A stretch of DNA of 64,000 nt from Ruegeria_B marisflavi (GTDB lineage: Bacteria > Pseudomonadota > Alphaproteobacteria > Rhodobacterales > Rhodobacteraceae): positions 1-64,000 of the forward strand of contig NZ_JAOVQN010000010.1 in assembly GCF_025673445.1 (NCBI RefSeq). The letters are read 5' to 3'. The notes below the pieces were generated by a model that had not been told where the DNA came from, made no database searches, and saw nothing but the letters and a program-made list of their open reading frames with translations. The position numbers and the translations under genes were made by a program. How positions within the stretch are numbered: position 1 is the stretch's first letter; each line of letters opens with the position of its first letter. Below are positions 43,231 through 51,421 of the stretch, piece after piece.

Positions 43231-44186
43231 TCCAGCGCTCGCCCGAGATCGAAGCCATCGTGCGCCGCTGGACCACCCTGATCCGCAGCCACAAGGTGGC
43301 CGACCTGCCGCATTACCTGTCGCAATCCGACGCGCTGGTCTATATCGGAAGCGCCGATGGCGAGCTCTGGCGCGGACAGCTGGTGCGCGACGGTCTCGCT
43401 GATCATCTGTCCGAGGTCCCCGATTTCATCGAAGAGGATATTGAAATCGAAGCCTATGAGCATGGTGAAGCCGGCTGGGCCACCTATCAGAGCCATTACA
43501 CCTTTCTCGGCACCGGCAGCCGTGGCACCCATCGGGTGACCTTTGTCTTTGTGCTGGAACGCGGCAGCTGGAAGATGGTGCAGCACCATATCTCTCAGGC
43601 CGACTCAAACCGCGACAAGCTGGGGATCGAGCACACCGCCTTTCAACGCCTGATCGCGGCCGCCCAGGCCGGATCGCACCGGTTCGGCACCGGCGGGCTC
43701 GCCACCATCATGTTCACCGATATCGTCGACAGTTCCGCCCAGGCCGAGGCCATGGGCGATACCGAATGGGTGCGCCTGCTCGATGCCCATTTCCGCCGGA
43801 TCGAGACGATTGTCACGGGCCATGGCGGCACGCTGGTCAAATCGCTGGGCGATGGCACCATGTCCTCGTTCCAGTCCGCCACCGGCGCGGCCCGCGCGGC
43901 CCGGGCCATTCGGGCGGCAACTGGTTCACCCGACGCAACCCTCGCCCTGCGCATCGGCCTGCACACCGGCGAGGTGGTCGAAAACCGGGGCGACTTCTTT
44001 GGCACCGTGGTGAACAAGGCCGCGCGCATCGCCGCCGCCGCCGGTCCCGGCGAGATCCTGGTCTCGGACGCCCTGCACCAGATGGTCAGCAGTGACGCAG
44101 GTTGCCGTTTCTCGGCCCCGGTTCCCCTGCGTCTCAAGGGGTTCGAGGGCGAACACGCGGTTTACCGCCTGGAGGCGGACGGATGA
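43227..44186 (+). CDS. NTF2-like/class III adenylate cyclase, array member 5
   Basis: A 319-residue paralogue and last of the array. Its NTF2-like domain has ALVYIGSADGELWRGQLVRD and a changed final strand SWKMVQHHISQADSN, the least conserved of the five at that strand. The cyclase half keeps Asp165, Lys205, Asp209, Asp256, Asn263 and Arg267, so it should be active. ATGA overlap with member 4. A weak CCCGGT/ACCGGG hairpin lies 26 bases after the stop, then the convergent OLD nuclease gene. Confidence 0.92.
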   Translation: MIQRSPEIEAIVRRWTTLIRSHKVADLPHYLSQSDALVYIGSADGELWRGQLVRDGLADHLSEVPDFIEEDIEIEAYEHGEAGWATYQSHYTFLGTGSRGTHRVTFVFVLERGSWKMVQHHISQADSNRDKLGIEHTAFQRLIAAAQAGSHRFGTGGLATIMFTDIVDSSAQAEAMGDTEWVRLLDAHFRRIETIVTGHGGTLVKSLGDGTMSSFQSATGAARAARAIRAATGSPDATLALRIGLHTGEVVENRGDFFGTVVNKAARIAAAAGPGEILVSDALHQMVSSDAGCRFSAPVPLRLKGFEGEHAVYRLEADG

Positions 44187-44279
44187 CCCCCGAGGCTGCC
44201 CGCCTCGCCAGCCCGGTTCAACCGGGACAATGCCGGGCCTCCTGACGTCACCTGTCCGAGGCCGGGTGATCTGCGCCCG

Positions 44280-46034
44280 TCACGCCTTCCCGCGCACAGC
44301 CAGCCCGTTCGCCCCGCGAATGCGCCGGGCAAGCTCCGTCACTCGGTCTCGCAGGTCAAGGATATCGAGTTTGGCCGGGTCTTCGCAAACCAGCCGCGCG
44401 GCGCCGACCTTGTCGGCGGCCTGATGAACCTTGCCGTCCTTGCGATGGAAGTAGAAGGCGTGGTCAAAGACACCACCCTCGGCGGGATGGTCATAGATCC
44501 GGGGATGCAGGGTTTGCAGCGCCGTCTGTAAGGCCGTGTGATCGACATAATTTTCGATCTCGCGCCCCTTGGTGATCCAGACCATGCCCCATTCGTCAGT
44601 CAACTCCCGCTTAATCCGCTCGGGCGTCCCTTTCAATCGCGCCCGAGGTCCCGCCCGGTCGCTGTCCATCACGATGGCCATGTTGCGGTTCATCCGGCGC
44701 AGGTCAATCAGGTCCTGCACCCCGTCCTCCTCCGCCCCCGCCGACAGATGCGACACCAGCCCACCGCCATAGAACAGGATCGAATAATGGATCCCCTCGC
44801 GCAGGTCCGGGTCCACCGCCGCGATCCAGTGGTTGAGGTAGATGCGGTCCGACGGCCCCTCGACCCAGATCACCATATTGGCCTGCAACAGGTCCGAGGC
44901 GCGCAGGCCCAGATCGTCGAGCAGATGCCACTTGTCCTGCCGAACCAGCGCCGGGCGCACGCGGGTCTGTCGCCCGTCATTCTCGACATGAAAGATCGCC
45001 GCGCCGGACGTGTCGATAAAGGCCGCCGAATGGGTGGCGATGAAATACTGGTTGTCGGTGTGGTCGCGCAGATATTCCACCAGCTTGCGCTGCAAGAGCG
45101 GATGCAAATGGATTTCCGGCTCTTCCATGCAGATGATCTGGTTCTGGTGGATGGTACAGAACGAGGCGATCAGAACCACCTCGTGAATGCCGGTACCCAG
45201 ACTGTCGAGCGGCAGCACCTTGCCGTCCATCTCGACCAGCAATTGTGACCGATCATGCGGAATACGTATTCTTGCATCCGGCTTGCCGGTCACCTCTTGC
45301 ACAAAGGCGTTGATCTGCTCGAACAGGACCCGCTTTTCATCCTCGTTGAACCCAGGTTCCTGAAGGCGCGCCAATTCGTAGATCACCCCGTCGCCGCGCC
45401 CGTTGAAGGCTTCGTCGGCCCGGCCGATCCCGCGCTTTGCCTCGATCTTCTGAGTGGAGGGGAAAGTGAGTGCCAAGCATTTACCAAGTGTGTCCAGGCT
45501 CTGCGGGATCCAATGATTTTTTAGGCCTCCACCAGAGGAGCCTTGAACGCTTTGCCATAAAGCGTTCCATTCTCTATCCGGAAAAAGCTTGGACAAGGCT
45601 TCAATGTCGGGCTGCGGATGGTACTCTCTGTCTCCTATTCGAAGGCCAGAACGAAACCAAACGCACTCGCCGACAGACAACTCGTCAAATATGGCGGAGA
45701 CTTTTCCCTTAAATTCATGCACATGCATTTCCGCCTGCGGAAACCGCTCCCAAACCGCCTCCAGAAACCGCTCCTTCGACACCCCCACCGCCGCCACGAA
45801 CTCGCCTTCCACACCCGATCCGCGATGGATCTCGGGCGAGTTCGGCTCCAGCCGCTGCGACTTGCCCTCGCAGAACGGCAGGCGGTCGTGGATGAAGTTC
45901 AGCACGATGGACTTGCCCGCGTTATTGGCGCCGACAAAGAAGTTGATCGCGGAAAACGGGCCGATGCGCTGCATCTCTGCCCCGATGCCGCGATAGAAGC
46001 GGATCGCCACCGCATCCAGAAACACCTGTACCAT
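44280..46034 (-). CDS. OLD-family ATP-dependent nuclease
   Basis: A 584-residue ABC-type ATPase with C-terminal TOPRIM nuclease domain. Walker A is GANNAGKS (about residues 35-42); the signature-like stretch is LDSLGTGIHEVVLIA and Walker B is IICMEEPEIHLHP, then D-loop/H-loop FIATHSAAF. The TOPRIM part begins VIWVEGPSDRIYLNHWI, with metal residues in VMDSDRAG. OLD proteins include the P2 phage defence nuclease and GajA. There is no UvrD-like GajB gene next to it. Parts of the reading frame (about 45260-45720) look poorer in GC than flanking genes. Start at ATG 46034. Role in defence is inference. Confidence 0.92.
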   Translation of the reverse strand: MVQVFLDAVAIRFYRGIGAEMQRIGPFSAINFFVGANNAGKSIVLNFIHDRLPFCEGKSQRLEPNSPEIHRGSGVEGEFVAAVGVSKERFLEAVWERFPQAEMHVHEFKGKVSAIFDELSVGECVWFRSGLRIGDREYHPQPDIEALSKLFPDREWNALWQSVQGSSGGGLKNHWIPQSLDTLGKCLALTFPSTQKIEAKRGIGRADEAFNGRGDGVIYELARLQEPGFNEDEKRVLFEQINAFVQEVTGKPDARIRIPHDRSQLLVEMDGKVLPLDSLGTGIHEVVLIASFCTIHQNQIICMEEPEIHLHPLLQRKLVEYLRDHTDNQYFIATHSAAFIDTSGAAIFHVENDGRQTRVRPALVRQDKWHLLDDLGLRASDLLQANMVIWVEGPSDRIYLNHWIAAVDPDLREGIHYSILFYGGGLVSHLSAGAEEDGVQDLIDLRRMNRNMAIVMDSDRAGPRARLKGTPERIKRELTDEWGMVWITKGREIENYVDHTALQTALQTLHPRIYDHPAEGGVFDHAFYFHRKDGKVHQAADKVGAARLVCEDPAKLDILDLRDRVTELARRIRGANGLAVRGKA

Positions 46035-46103
46035 TTGCGCCCCCTGCCCTGTCCGGACCGGCAGTGAACCGGATAAACCGCAGGTTGAAAAGAGGGAAAG
46101 ACC

Positions 46104-46577
46104 TCAGATCCCGGGTTTGGGTGGCGCCTTGGGCGTGAACTCACAGCGGTTGGGCTTGATGTCGATCAGCGGCGTGCCGTCGAGGCAATCGAGGCCGCGC
46201 ACCACCAGGGTGGTGCCCTCCACCCGCTCCAGCCGTACCCGCGACAGGCCGATCGGGTTGGGCCGCTGCGGCGAGCGCAGGGCAAAGGTGCCAAAGAGCT
46301 TGCCGTCGCTTTTCGGGTTCTGGGTGACCAGATCACGGCGGCTCTTGTCCAGCCAGTAGAGCACGTCGAGCCAGGTATACTCCGCCACCCCGCGCAGCGC
46401 GGGCGCCCAGCGCGCATCCAGCTCGATCCGGCATTCCGGCCCGTCCTCGCGCCCCTGCCGGGGGCAGTCCTTGCGGTCGCTCCAGGGGGTGCGGATGCGG
46501 CCGATGAAATAGACGCCCGCGTCCGTGCCTTCGGGCAGGTCCACCACCTCTTCGCCTTCGCGAAACCTGAATTCCAT
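46104..46577 (-). CDS. tRNA-methyltransferase TrmO/TsaA-family protein
   Basis: A 157-residue TsaA (TrmO) domain protein. The hallmark LRSPQRPNPIGLSRVRLERV is intact, with GVYFIGRIRTPW at the start and LDGTPLIDIKP near the end. TrmO methylates the N6-threonylcarbamoyl-adenosine at tRNA position 37 using S-adenosylmethionine. It begins at ATG 46577, one base after the tadA stop, so both modify tRNA from one transcript. A longer start reading into tadA is not supported. Confidence 0.88.
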   Translation of the reverse strand: MEFRFREGEEVVDLPEGTDAGVYFIGRIRTPWSDRKDCPRQGREDGPECRIELDARWAPALRGVAEYTWLDVLYWLDKSRRDLVTQNPKSDGKLFGTFALRSPQRPNPIGLSRVRLERVEGTTLVVRGLDCLDGTPLIDIKPNRCEFTPKAPPKPGI

Positions 46578-46578
46578 C

Positions 46579-47043
46579 TCAACCCTCTTCCTTGTTCCGC
46601 CGTTCAGCAAAAAACCCGCGCAACAGTTCCGCCGCCGCCTCGCCGCCGATGCCATCATAGACCTCGGGCGCGTGATGCGCCTGCGGGTGTGAGAACACCC
46701 GCGCCCCATGCGCCACCCCGCCCGATTTCGGATCCGCCGCACCATAATACACCCGCCGGATGCGCGCCGCAGCCAGCGCCGCCGCGCACATGGCGCAGGG
46801 CTCCAGCGTCACATAGAGGTCATGCCCCACCAGCCGTTCCGACCCGGCGGCGGCACAGGCCGCGCGCAGCGCCACAATCTCGGCATGCGCGGTGGGATCG
46901 CAGGTCTCGCGCGTGCGGTTGCCGGCGGCGGCTACCACGCGCCCGTCCGGGGCCACGATCACCGCGCCCACCGGCACCTCGCCGCGCGCGCCCGCCGCGC
47001 GCGCCTCCGCCAGCGCCTGATCCATATGCGATCTGAAAACCAT
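46579..47043 (-). CDS. tadA: tRNA-specific adenosine deaminase TadA
   Basis: A 154-residue zinc deaminase that turns A34 of tRNA(Arg) into inosine. The motif THAEIVAL supplies the zinc His and catalytic Glu, and LEPCAMCAAALAAARI the two zinc cysteines; EVPVGAVIVAPDG is the usual N-terminal strand. The ATG at 47043 is used; an internal ATG at 47025 is possible. Divergent from rluB across 61 bases. Confidence 0.93.
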   Translation of the reverse strand: MVFRSHMDQALAEARAAGARGEVPVGAVIVAPDGRVVAAAGNRTRETCDPTAHAEIVALRAACAAAGSERLVGHDLYVTLEPCAMCAAALAAARIRRVYYGAADPKSGGVAHGARVFSHPQAHHAPEVYDGIGGEAAAELLRGFFAERRNKEEG

Positions 47044-47104
47044 GCCCGACCCTGCCCCGATCATCCATCTTCCGCAAGCGCGGCAAATGGTCTATTGCGC
47101 GGGG

Positions 47105-48160
47105 ATGAGCAACACCCCTCCCCCCGGCGAGCGCATCGCCAAGATCCTGTCGCGCGCGGGCGTCGCCTCGCGCCGCGAGGCCGAACGCATGATCGAGGCC
47201 GGCCGCGTCGCGGTCAACGGCAAGGTGATCGACAGCCCGGCGCTGAACGTGACTGAACGCGACCGCGTGACGGTCGACGGCGCGCCGCTGGCCGCCGCCG
47301 AACCGGCGCGGCTGTGGCTTTATCACAAGCCCAGCGGCCTGGTGACCACGGCGCGCGACGAAAAGGGGCGTAAGACCATTTTCGACGAGCTGCCCGAAGA
47401 GATGCCCCGGGTGATGAGCGTGGGCCGTCTCGACCTCAATTCCGAGGGGCTCTTGCTGCTGACCAACGATGGCGCCATCAAGCGGCAGCTGGAACTGCCC
47501 TCGACCGGCTGGCTGCGCCGGTACCGGGTGCGGATCAAGGGTACGCCCAAGGACGAGGATTTCGCACCGCTGCGCCAGGGCCTGGTGATCGAGGGCCAGC
47601 GGTTCCAGCCGATGATCGTGACGCTCGACCGCCAGCAGGGCGCCAACGCCTGGCTGACCGTCGGCCTGCGCGAGGGCAAGAACCGCGAGATCCGCCGCGC
47701 GATGGAGGATATCGGGCTGGTGGTGAACCGGCTGATCCGGATATCCTATGGTCCGTTCCAGCTGGGCACCCTTGCGCCCGGCAAGGTCGAGGAGGTGCGC
47801 CGCCGGGTGCTGCGCGACCAGTTGGGGCTGGATGCCGAGGACCAACCAACCGATGAACGCCCCGCCCGCCCCGAACGCAAGCGCAGGCCCGCGCCGGGTG
47901 CAGCCAAGGCCGCCGCCGCGCGGAACGAGGCCCGCAAACCGGGGTCGAAACCGCTTGGCAAACCGGTCGGCAAGCCGGGGACCAAACCGGTCGGCAAACC
48001 GGACGGTAAAACGTTCGGCAAACCGGGCGCCAAACCGGCCCCGTCCCGGCCCGTGACCGCTGGCAAATCCGCCGCGTCCAAGGGGCCGCGTCCGGCCAAA
48101 GGCGCAAAACCGGGCACCCGGCCCGGCACCCGCCCCACCGGCGGCAAACCGCGGCCCTGA
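47105..48160 (+). CDS. rluB: 23S rRNA pseudouridine synthase RluB-like, with repeat tail
   Basis: A 351-residue RsuA/RluB-family enzyme. An N-terminal S4 RNA-binding domain (about 8-65: RIAKILSRAGVASRREAERM) precedes the catalytic domain with the conserved aspartate in VGRLDLNSEGLLLLTNDG and substrate segments GLREGKNREIRRAMEDIG. It isomerises a uridine of 23S rRNA. The last about 80 residues are a Lys/Pro/Gly-rich disordered extension with tandem KPVGKPG-type units, absent from short family members, likely an RNA-contacting tail. Start at ATG 47105. Confidence 0.92.
   Translation: MSNTPPPGERIAKILSRAGVASRREAERMIEAGRVAVNGKVIDSPALNVTERDRVTVDGAPLAAAEPARLWLYHKPSGLVTTARDEKGRKTIFDELPEEMPRVMSVGRLDLNSEGLLLLTNDGAIKRQLELPSTGWLRRYRVRIKGTPKDEDFAPLRQGLVIEGQRFQPMIVTLDRQQGANAWLTVGLREGKNREIRRAMEDIGLVVNRLIRISYGPFQLGTLAPGKVEEVRRRVLRDQLGLDAEDQPTDERPARPERKRRPAPGAAKAAAARNEARKPGSKPLGKPVGKPGTKPVGKPDGKTFGKPGAKPAPSRPVTAGKSAASKGPRPAKGAKPGTRPGTRPTGGKPRP
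47936..48040 (+). repeat. In-frame tandem repeat in rluB tail
   Basis: About seven imperfect units of 12-15 bases built on AAACCGGTCGGCAAACCG encode the KPxGKPGxKPVGKP series of the C-terminal tail. The repeat keeps the reading frame, so copy number can vary without breaking the enzyme. Confidence 0.75.
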
Positions 48161-48242
48161 GCCGATTGCCCCAACCTTCCCCCTAGCAAGCCCGCGCCGC
48201 ATCGCCTAGATTCCCTTCAGAACAACCACCAGGGGATTGGCT

Positions 48243-48332
48243 GTGTCGCAGAACAGCATTCAGAAACTGGCCTATACCGCGCTTCTGGTGCTGCTGTTCG
48301 GCGTGGCCACCGGCTGGTGGGGGGGGCTCTGA
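48243..48332 (+). CDS. 29-residue membrane peptide upstream of xpaC
   Basis: A short frame starting at GTG (48243) behind AGGGG gives a 29-residue peptide: a polar start MSQNSIQKLAYT, one hydrophobic segment ALLVLLFGVATG and WWGGL before a TGA four bases ahead of the next gene. It looks like a single-pass membrane micropeptide translated with XpaC. It is not a known family to me. Too short to be certain. Confidence 0.5.
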   Translation: MSQNSIQKLAYTALLVLLFGVATGWWGGL

Positions 48333-48336
48333 CCCG

Positions 48337-49242
48337 ATGGCCCAGCGCTATGGCGGCAAATACAGCCCCGAGGCATCCAAGGCGGACCAGGCCGAAACGC
48401 CCAAACGCGGCCAGTTCGAAGGGGCCCGCGTGGACCCCGCAGGCGCGCGGGCGAACGCGATGTTCGTGCCCGCCATTCCGCTGGTCTTCACCTCGCTGAA
48501 CGACGGCGCCATCGGGCTGACGCTTGGCCTGATCGCCGCCGGTCTCTGGACCGGCGCCGCCCTGCTCCTGCGCGAGGGGCTGAGGGCCGAGGCCGCCTAT
48601 CACGCCCGCCGCGTGGCGCGCCGCCCCGCCTTCCCGCGCAAATTGGCGGCAACGCTGCTGACCGCGCTGGGAACCGGGGTTGCCGTCTACAAATCCGGCC
48701 TGATGGACGGCGACGCCTCGGTTCTGGCCGCCGGTCTCTTCGGCCTGGCCGCAGGTGCCCTGCATCTGGTGGCCTTTGGCCCCGACCCGATGCGCGACAA
48801 GGGGATGGAGGGGGTCGACACCTTCCAGCAGGACCGCGTCGCCCGCGTCGTGGGCGAGGCCGAGAGCCTGCTTGCCGACATGTCCGACGCCATCCGCCGC
48901 GCCGGCAACCGCCAGATCGAAGCCCGTGTCGAACGTTTCCAGACCACCGCGCGCGAGCTGTTCCGCACCGTCGAAGAGGACCCGCGCGACCTGACCGGCG
49001 CCCGCAAGTACCTGACCGTCTACCTTCAGGGGGCACGCGACGCGACCGTCAAGTTCGCCGATATCTATTCCCGCACCCGCGATCAGAAAAGCATGCTCGA
49101 CTATCTCGCGCTGCTTGACGATCTGGAGCAGAACTTTGCTGCCCGCACCCGCAAGATGCTGCTGGACGACCGCAGCGACCTGACCATCGAAATCGACGTC
49201 CTGCGCGAAAGATTGCAGCGCGAAGGCGTCCGGCTGGATTGA
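48337..49242 (+). CDS. XpaC-type 5-bromo-4-chloroindolyl phosphate hydrolysis protein
   Basis: A 301-residue protein with two N-terminal membrane helices (LVFTSLNDGAIGLTLGLIAA and LLTALGTGVAVYKSG) and a long helical C-terminal region rich in charged residues (ARVVGEAESLLADMSDAIRR, LDDLEQNFAARTRKMLLDD). XpaC proteins are the usual neighbours of TelA in tellurite/stress operons. The enzyme name is historical; a membrane scaffold role is more likely. It follows a 29-residue open frame by four bases and precedes telA by 27. Confidence 0.85.
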   Translation: MAQRYGGKYSPEASKADQAETPKRGQFEGARVDPAGARANAMFVPAIPLVFTSLNDGAIGLTLGLIAAGLWTGAALLLREGLRAEAAYHARRVARRPAFPRKLAATLLTALGTGVAVYKSGLMDGDASVLAAGLFGLAAGALHLVAFGPDPMRDKGMEGVDTFQQDRVARVVGEAESLLADMSDAIRRAGNRQIEARVERFQTTARELFRTVEEDPRDLTGARKYLTVYLQGARDATVKFADIYSRTRDQKSMLDYLALLDDLEQNFAARTRKMLLDDRSDLTIEIDVLRERLQREGVRLD

Positions 49243-49269
49243 CCGGCCCCGAGAGCAAAGGAACCCAAG

Positions 49270-50460
49270 ATGTCCGACAGCATCCAGAAGAAAGCCGCCC
49301 AAGCCGTCAGCCTGGTCGAGGAGGTCACTGCCGTCACCCTGCCCGAACCCACCCAGGAGGTGGTGCCTCTGGCCGAGGCCGACGCGCCCGTGGGCGCCGA
49401 GATCCGCAAGCGGATGAGCGAGATCGACATGGGTGACACCAATTCCATAGTCCGCTTCGGCTCGGGCGCGCAGGCCGAATTGCAGGAGATCAGCCAGGCC
49501 ATGCTGGCCGATGTCCGCAACAAGGATGTGGGCCCCGCTGGCGACAGCCTGCGCAACATTGTCACCACCATTCGCGGCTTCTCGGTCAGCGAACTGGACG
49601 TGCGCCGCGAACGTAGCTGGTGGGAACGGCTGCTGGGCCGCGCCGCCCCCTTTGCCAAGTTCACCGCCCGGTACGAAGAGGTGCAGGGCCAGATCGACAA
49701 GATCACCGACAACCTCTTGCGGCATGAACACACGCTCTTGAAAGATATCAAGTCGCTCGACCTGCTCTATGAAAAGACGCTTCGCTTTTACGACGAACTG
49801 GCGCTTTACATCGCGGCGGGAGAGGAAAAGCTGGACGAGCTGGACAGCCACGACATCCCCGAACTGGCCGCCGCCGTTGACGCCGCGCCCGAGGGCGACC
49901 AGGTGATGAAGGCGCAGGAACTGCGCGACCTGCGCGCCGCCCGCGACGATCTGGAACGCCGGGTGCATGACCTGAAACTGACCCGCCAGGTGACGATGCA
50001 GTCGCTGCCCTCGATCCGGCTGGTGCAGGAAAACGACAAGTCGCTGGTGACCAAGATCAACTCGACCCTGGTCAACACCGTGCCGCTCTGGGAAACCCAG
50101 CTGGCGCAGGCTGTCACCATCCAGCGCAGCGCCGAGGCCGCCGCCGCCGTGCGCGACGCCAACGACCTCACGAACGAGCTTCTCACCTCGAATGCCGCCA
50201 ACCTGCGCGAAAGCAACAAGCTGATCCGCAAGGAGATGGAGCGCGGCGTGTTCGACATCGATGCCGTGAAAAAGGCCAATGCCGACCTGATAGGCACCAT
50301 TCAGGAAAGCCTTCAGATCGCCGACGAAGGCAAGGCCAAGCGCGCCGCGGCCGAGGAAGAGCTCAAGAAAATGGAGGCCGAGCTGCGCGACACGCTGGCC
50401 GCCGCCCGCGCCCGCGCCGATGGCACCGGCGACAATGCCGGCACCGCGGTTCCGGGCTGA
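49270..50460 (+). CDS. TelA-family toxic anion resistance protein
   Basis: A 396-residue helical protein of the TelA family (DUF/KlaA type). Visible blocks: VGAEIRKRMSEIDMGDTNS, then KDVGPAGDSLRNIVTTIRG, RERSWWERLLGRAAPFAKF and the coiled-coil-rich C-terminus with TNELLTSNAANLRESNKL. TelA is tied to tellurite and other oxyanion resistance and, in comparative work on Ter-type stress systems, to membrane-associated complexes with XpaC and SPFH proteins, as found here. No catalytic site is known. Confidence 0.92.
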   Translation: MSDSIQKKAAQAVSLVEEVTAVTLPEPTQEVVPLAEADAPVGAEIRKRMSEIDMGDTNSIVRFGSGAQAELQEISQAMLADVRNKDVGPAGDSLRNIVTTIRGFSVSELDVRRERSWWERLLGRAAPFAKFTARYEEVQGQIDKITDNLLRHEHTLLKDIKSLDLLYEKTLRFYDELALYIAAGEEKLDELDSHDIPELAAAVDAAPEGDQVMKAQELRDLRAARDDLERRVHDLKLTRQVTMQSLPSIRLVQENDKSLVTKINSTLVNTVPLWETQLAQAVTIQRSAEAAAAVRDANDLTNELLTSNAANLRESNKLIRKEMERGVFDIDAVKKANADLIGTIQESLQIADEGKAKRAAAEEELKKMEAELRDTLAAARARADGTGDNAGTAVPG

Positions 50461-50464
50461 TCCC

Positions 50465-51421
50465 TTGCCACGATTCCCCCTGATACGCGCCCTGGGAGCG
50501 CTGCTTGCCCTTGTGGCTCTTGCCGCCTGCGACATGCCCCCGCGCACCTCGCCCGTGCCCCAGGCGCGGCCGGCGGGGCTGGCTCCCGTCGGGTCCGAGG
50601 TCGTGGCCGCCTCGGCCGCCAGCCAGGATCTTGCCCGCTATTACAGCGCGGTACAGAACGACCTGCTCACGCGGGGGCTCCTCCGCACCGATGGCGGCGG
50701 CCCCGATACGCCCTATGACGCCGAGGATCTGGAGCGGAATTTCGTTAATATCGCCTTTTTCAACGAGTATTCCGGCAATACCCCGGTGCCCACCGGCGGC
50801 CGCTCCAGCGGCCGGCTCAGCCGCTGGACCGCGCCCGTGCGCATAGGTGTCGAATTCGGCCCCACCGTGCCGCTCGACCGCCGCGACAAGGATCGCGCCA
50901 GTATTCAGTCCTACGCCACGCGGCTGGGTCGCCTGACCGGCCACCCGGTCTCGACCGCCGAGCGCAACGCCAACTTCCACGTCTTTGTCGCCGGGCTGGA
51001 TGACGGCCCCTTTGTGCAGGACCGCCTGCGCCGCCTTGTGCCCGGCATCAGCGAGCAGCAGCTTGACCTCTTCGTCAACCTGCCGCGCGATTTCTACTGT
51101 TTCGTCTTTGCCGCCACCGCGCCCGATGCGCCCTATACCTATGTGCGCGCCGTGGCGCTGATCCGGGCCGAACACCCCGACCTGGTGCGGCTCAGCTGCG
51201 TCCACGAGGAAATCGCCCAAGGGTTGGGCCTGTCCAACGACAGCCCCGCCGCGCGGCCCTCGATCTTCAACGACGATGACGAATTCGCCCTGCTCACCAG
51301 CCAGGACGAGAAACTGCTTGCCATGCTCTATGACGATAGGCTCGTTCAGGGCATGAGCGCCGAAGAAGCCCGCCCGGTGATCCGCATCATCGCGACGGAA
51401 AAGTTGGGATTGTCGCTGTGA
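50465..51421 (+). CDS. DUF2927 lipoprotein
   Basis: A protein of about 318 residues. Starting at TTG 50465, five bases after the telA stop, gives a clean lipoprotein signal (RFPLIRALGALLALVALAAC, lipobox Cys). Upstream ATGs at 50435 and 50420 inside telA would lengthen the N-region by 10 or 15 residues; none has a good ribosome site, so the start is uncertain. The rest matches DUF2927: a HVFVAGLDDG region and CVHEEIAQGLGLSND near the C-terminus, whose His-Glu pair recalls, without fully matching, metallopeptidase sites. Probably periplasmic and lipid-anchored. Its GTGA end overlaps the next start. Confidence 0.82.
   Translation: MPRFPLIRALGALLALVALAACDMPPRTSPVPQARPAGLAPVGSEVVAASAASQDLARYYSAVQNDLLTRGLLRTDGGGPDTPYDAEDLERNFVNIAFFNEYSGNTPVPTGGRSSGRLSRWTAPVRIGVEFGPTVPLDRRDKDRASIQSYATRLGRLTGHPVSTAERNANFHVFVAGLDDGPFVQDRLRRLVPGISEQQLDLFVNLPRDFYCFVFAATAPDAPYTYVRAVALIRAEHPDLVRLSCVHEEIAQGLGLSNDSPAARPSIFNDDDEFALLTSQDEKLLAMLYDDRLVQGMSAEEARPVIRIIATEKLGLSL

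Noticed and set aside
39140..44186. Pycsar-type pyrimidine cyclase defence system
   Set aside because: All five proteins keep the adenine-specifying Lys and Asp, and no PycTM or PycTIR effector is adjacent.
44280..46034. Gabija system
   Set aside because: Only a GajA-like OLD protein is present; no UvrD-like GajB gene is next to it.
46820..48202. 460-codon minus-strand frame opposite rluB
   Set aside because: Repetitive Arg/Gly/Phe text produced by the tail repeat; RluB is the real gene.
48217..50547. 776-codon minus-strand frame opposite xpaC and telA
   Set aside because: No domain or ribosome site; the plus-strand proteins in the same place are recognised families.
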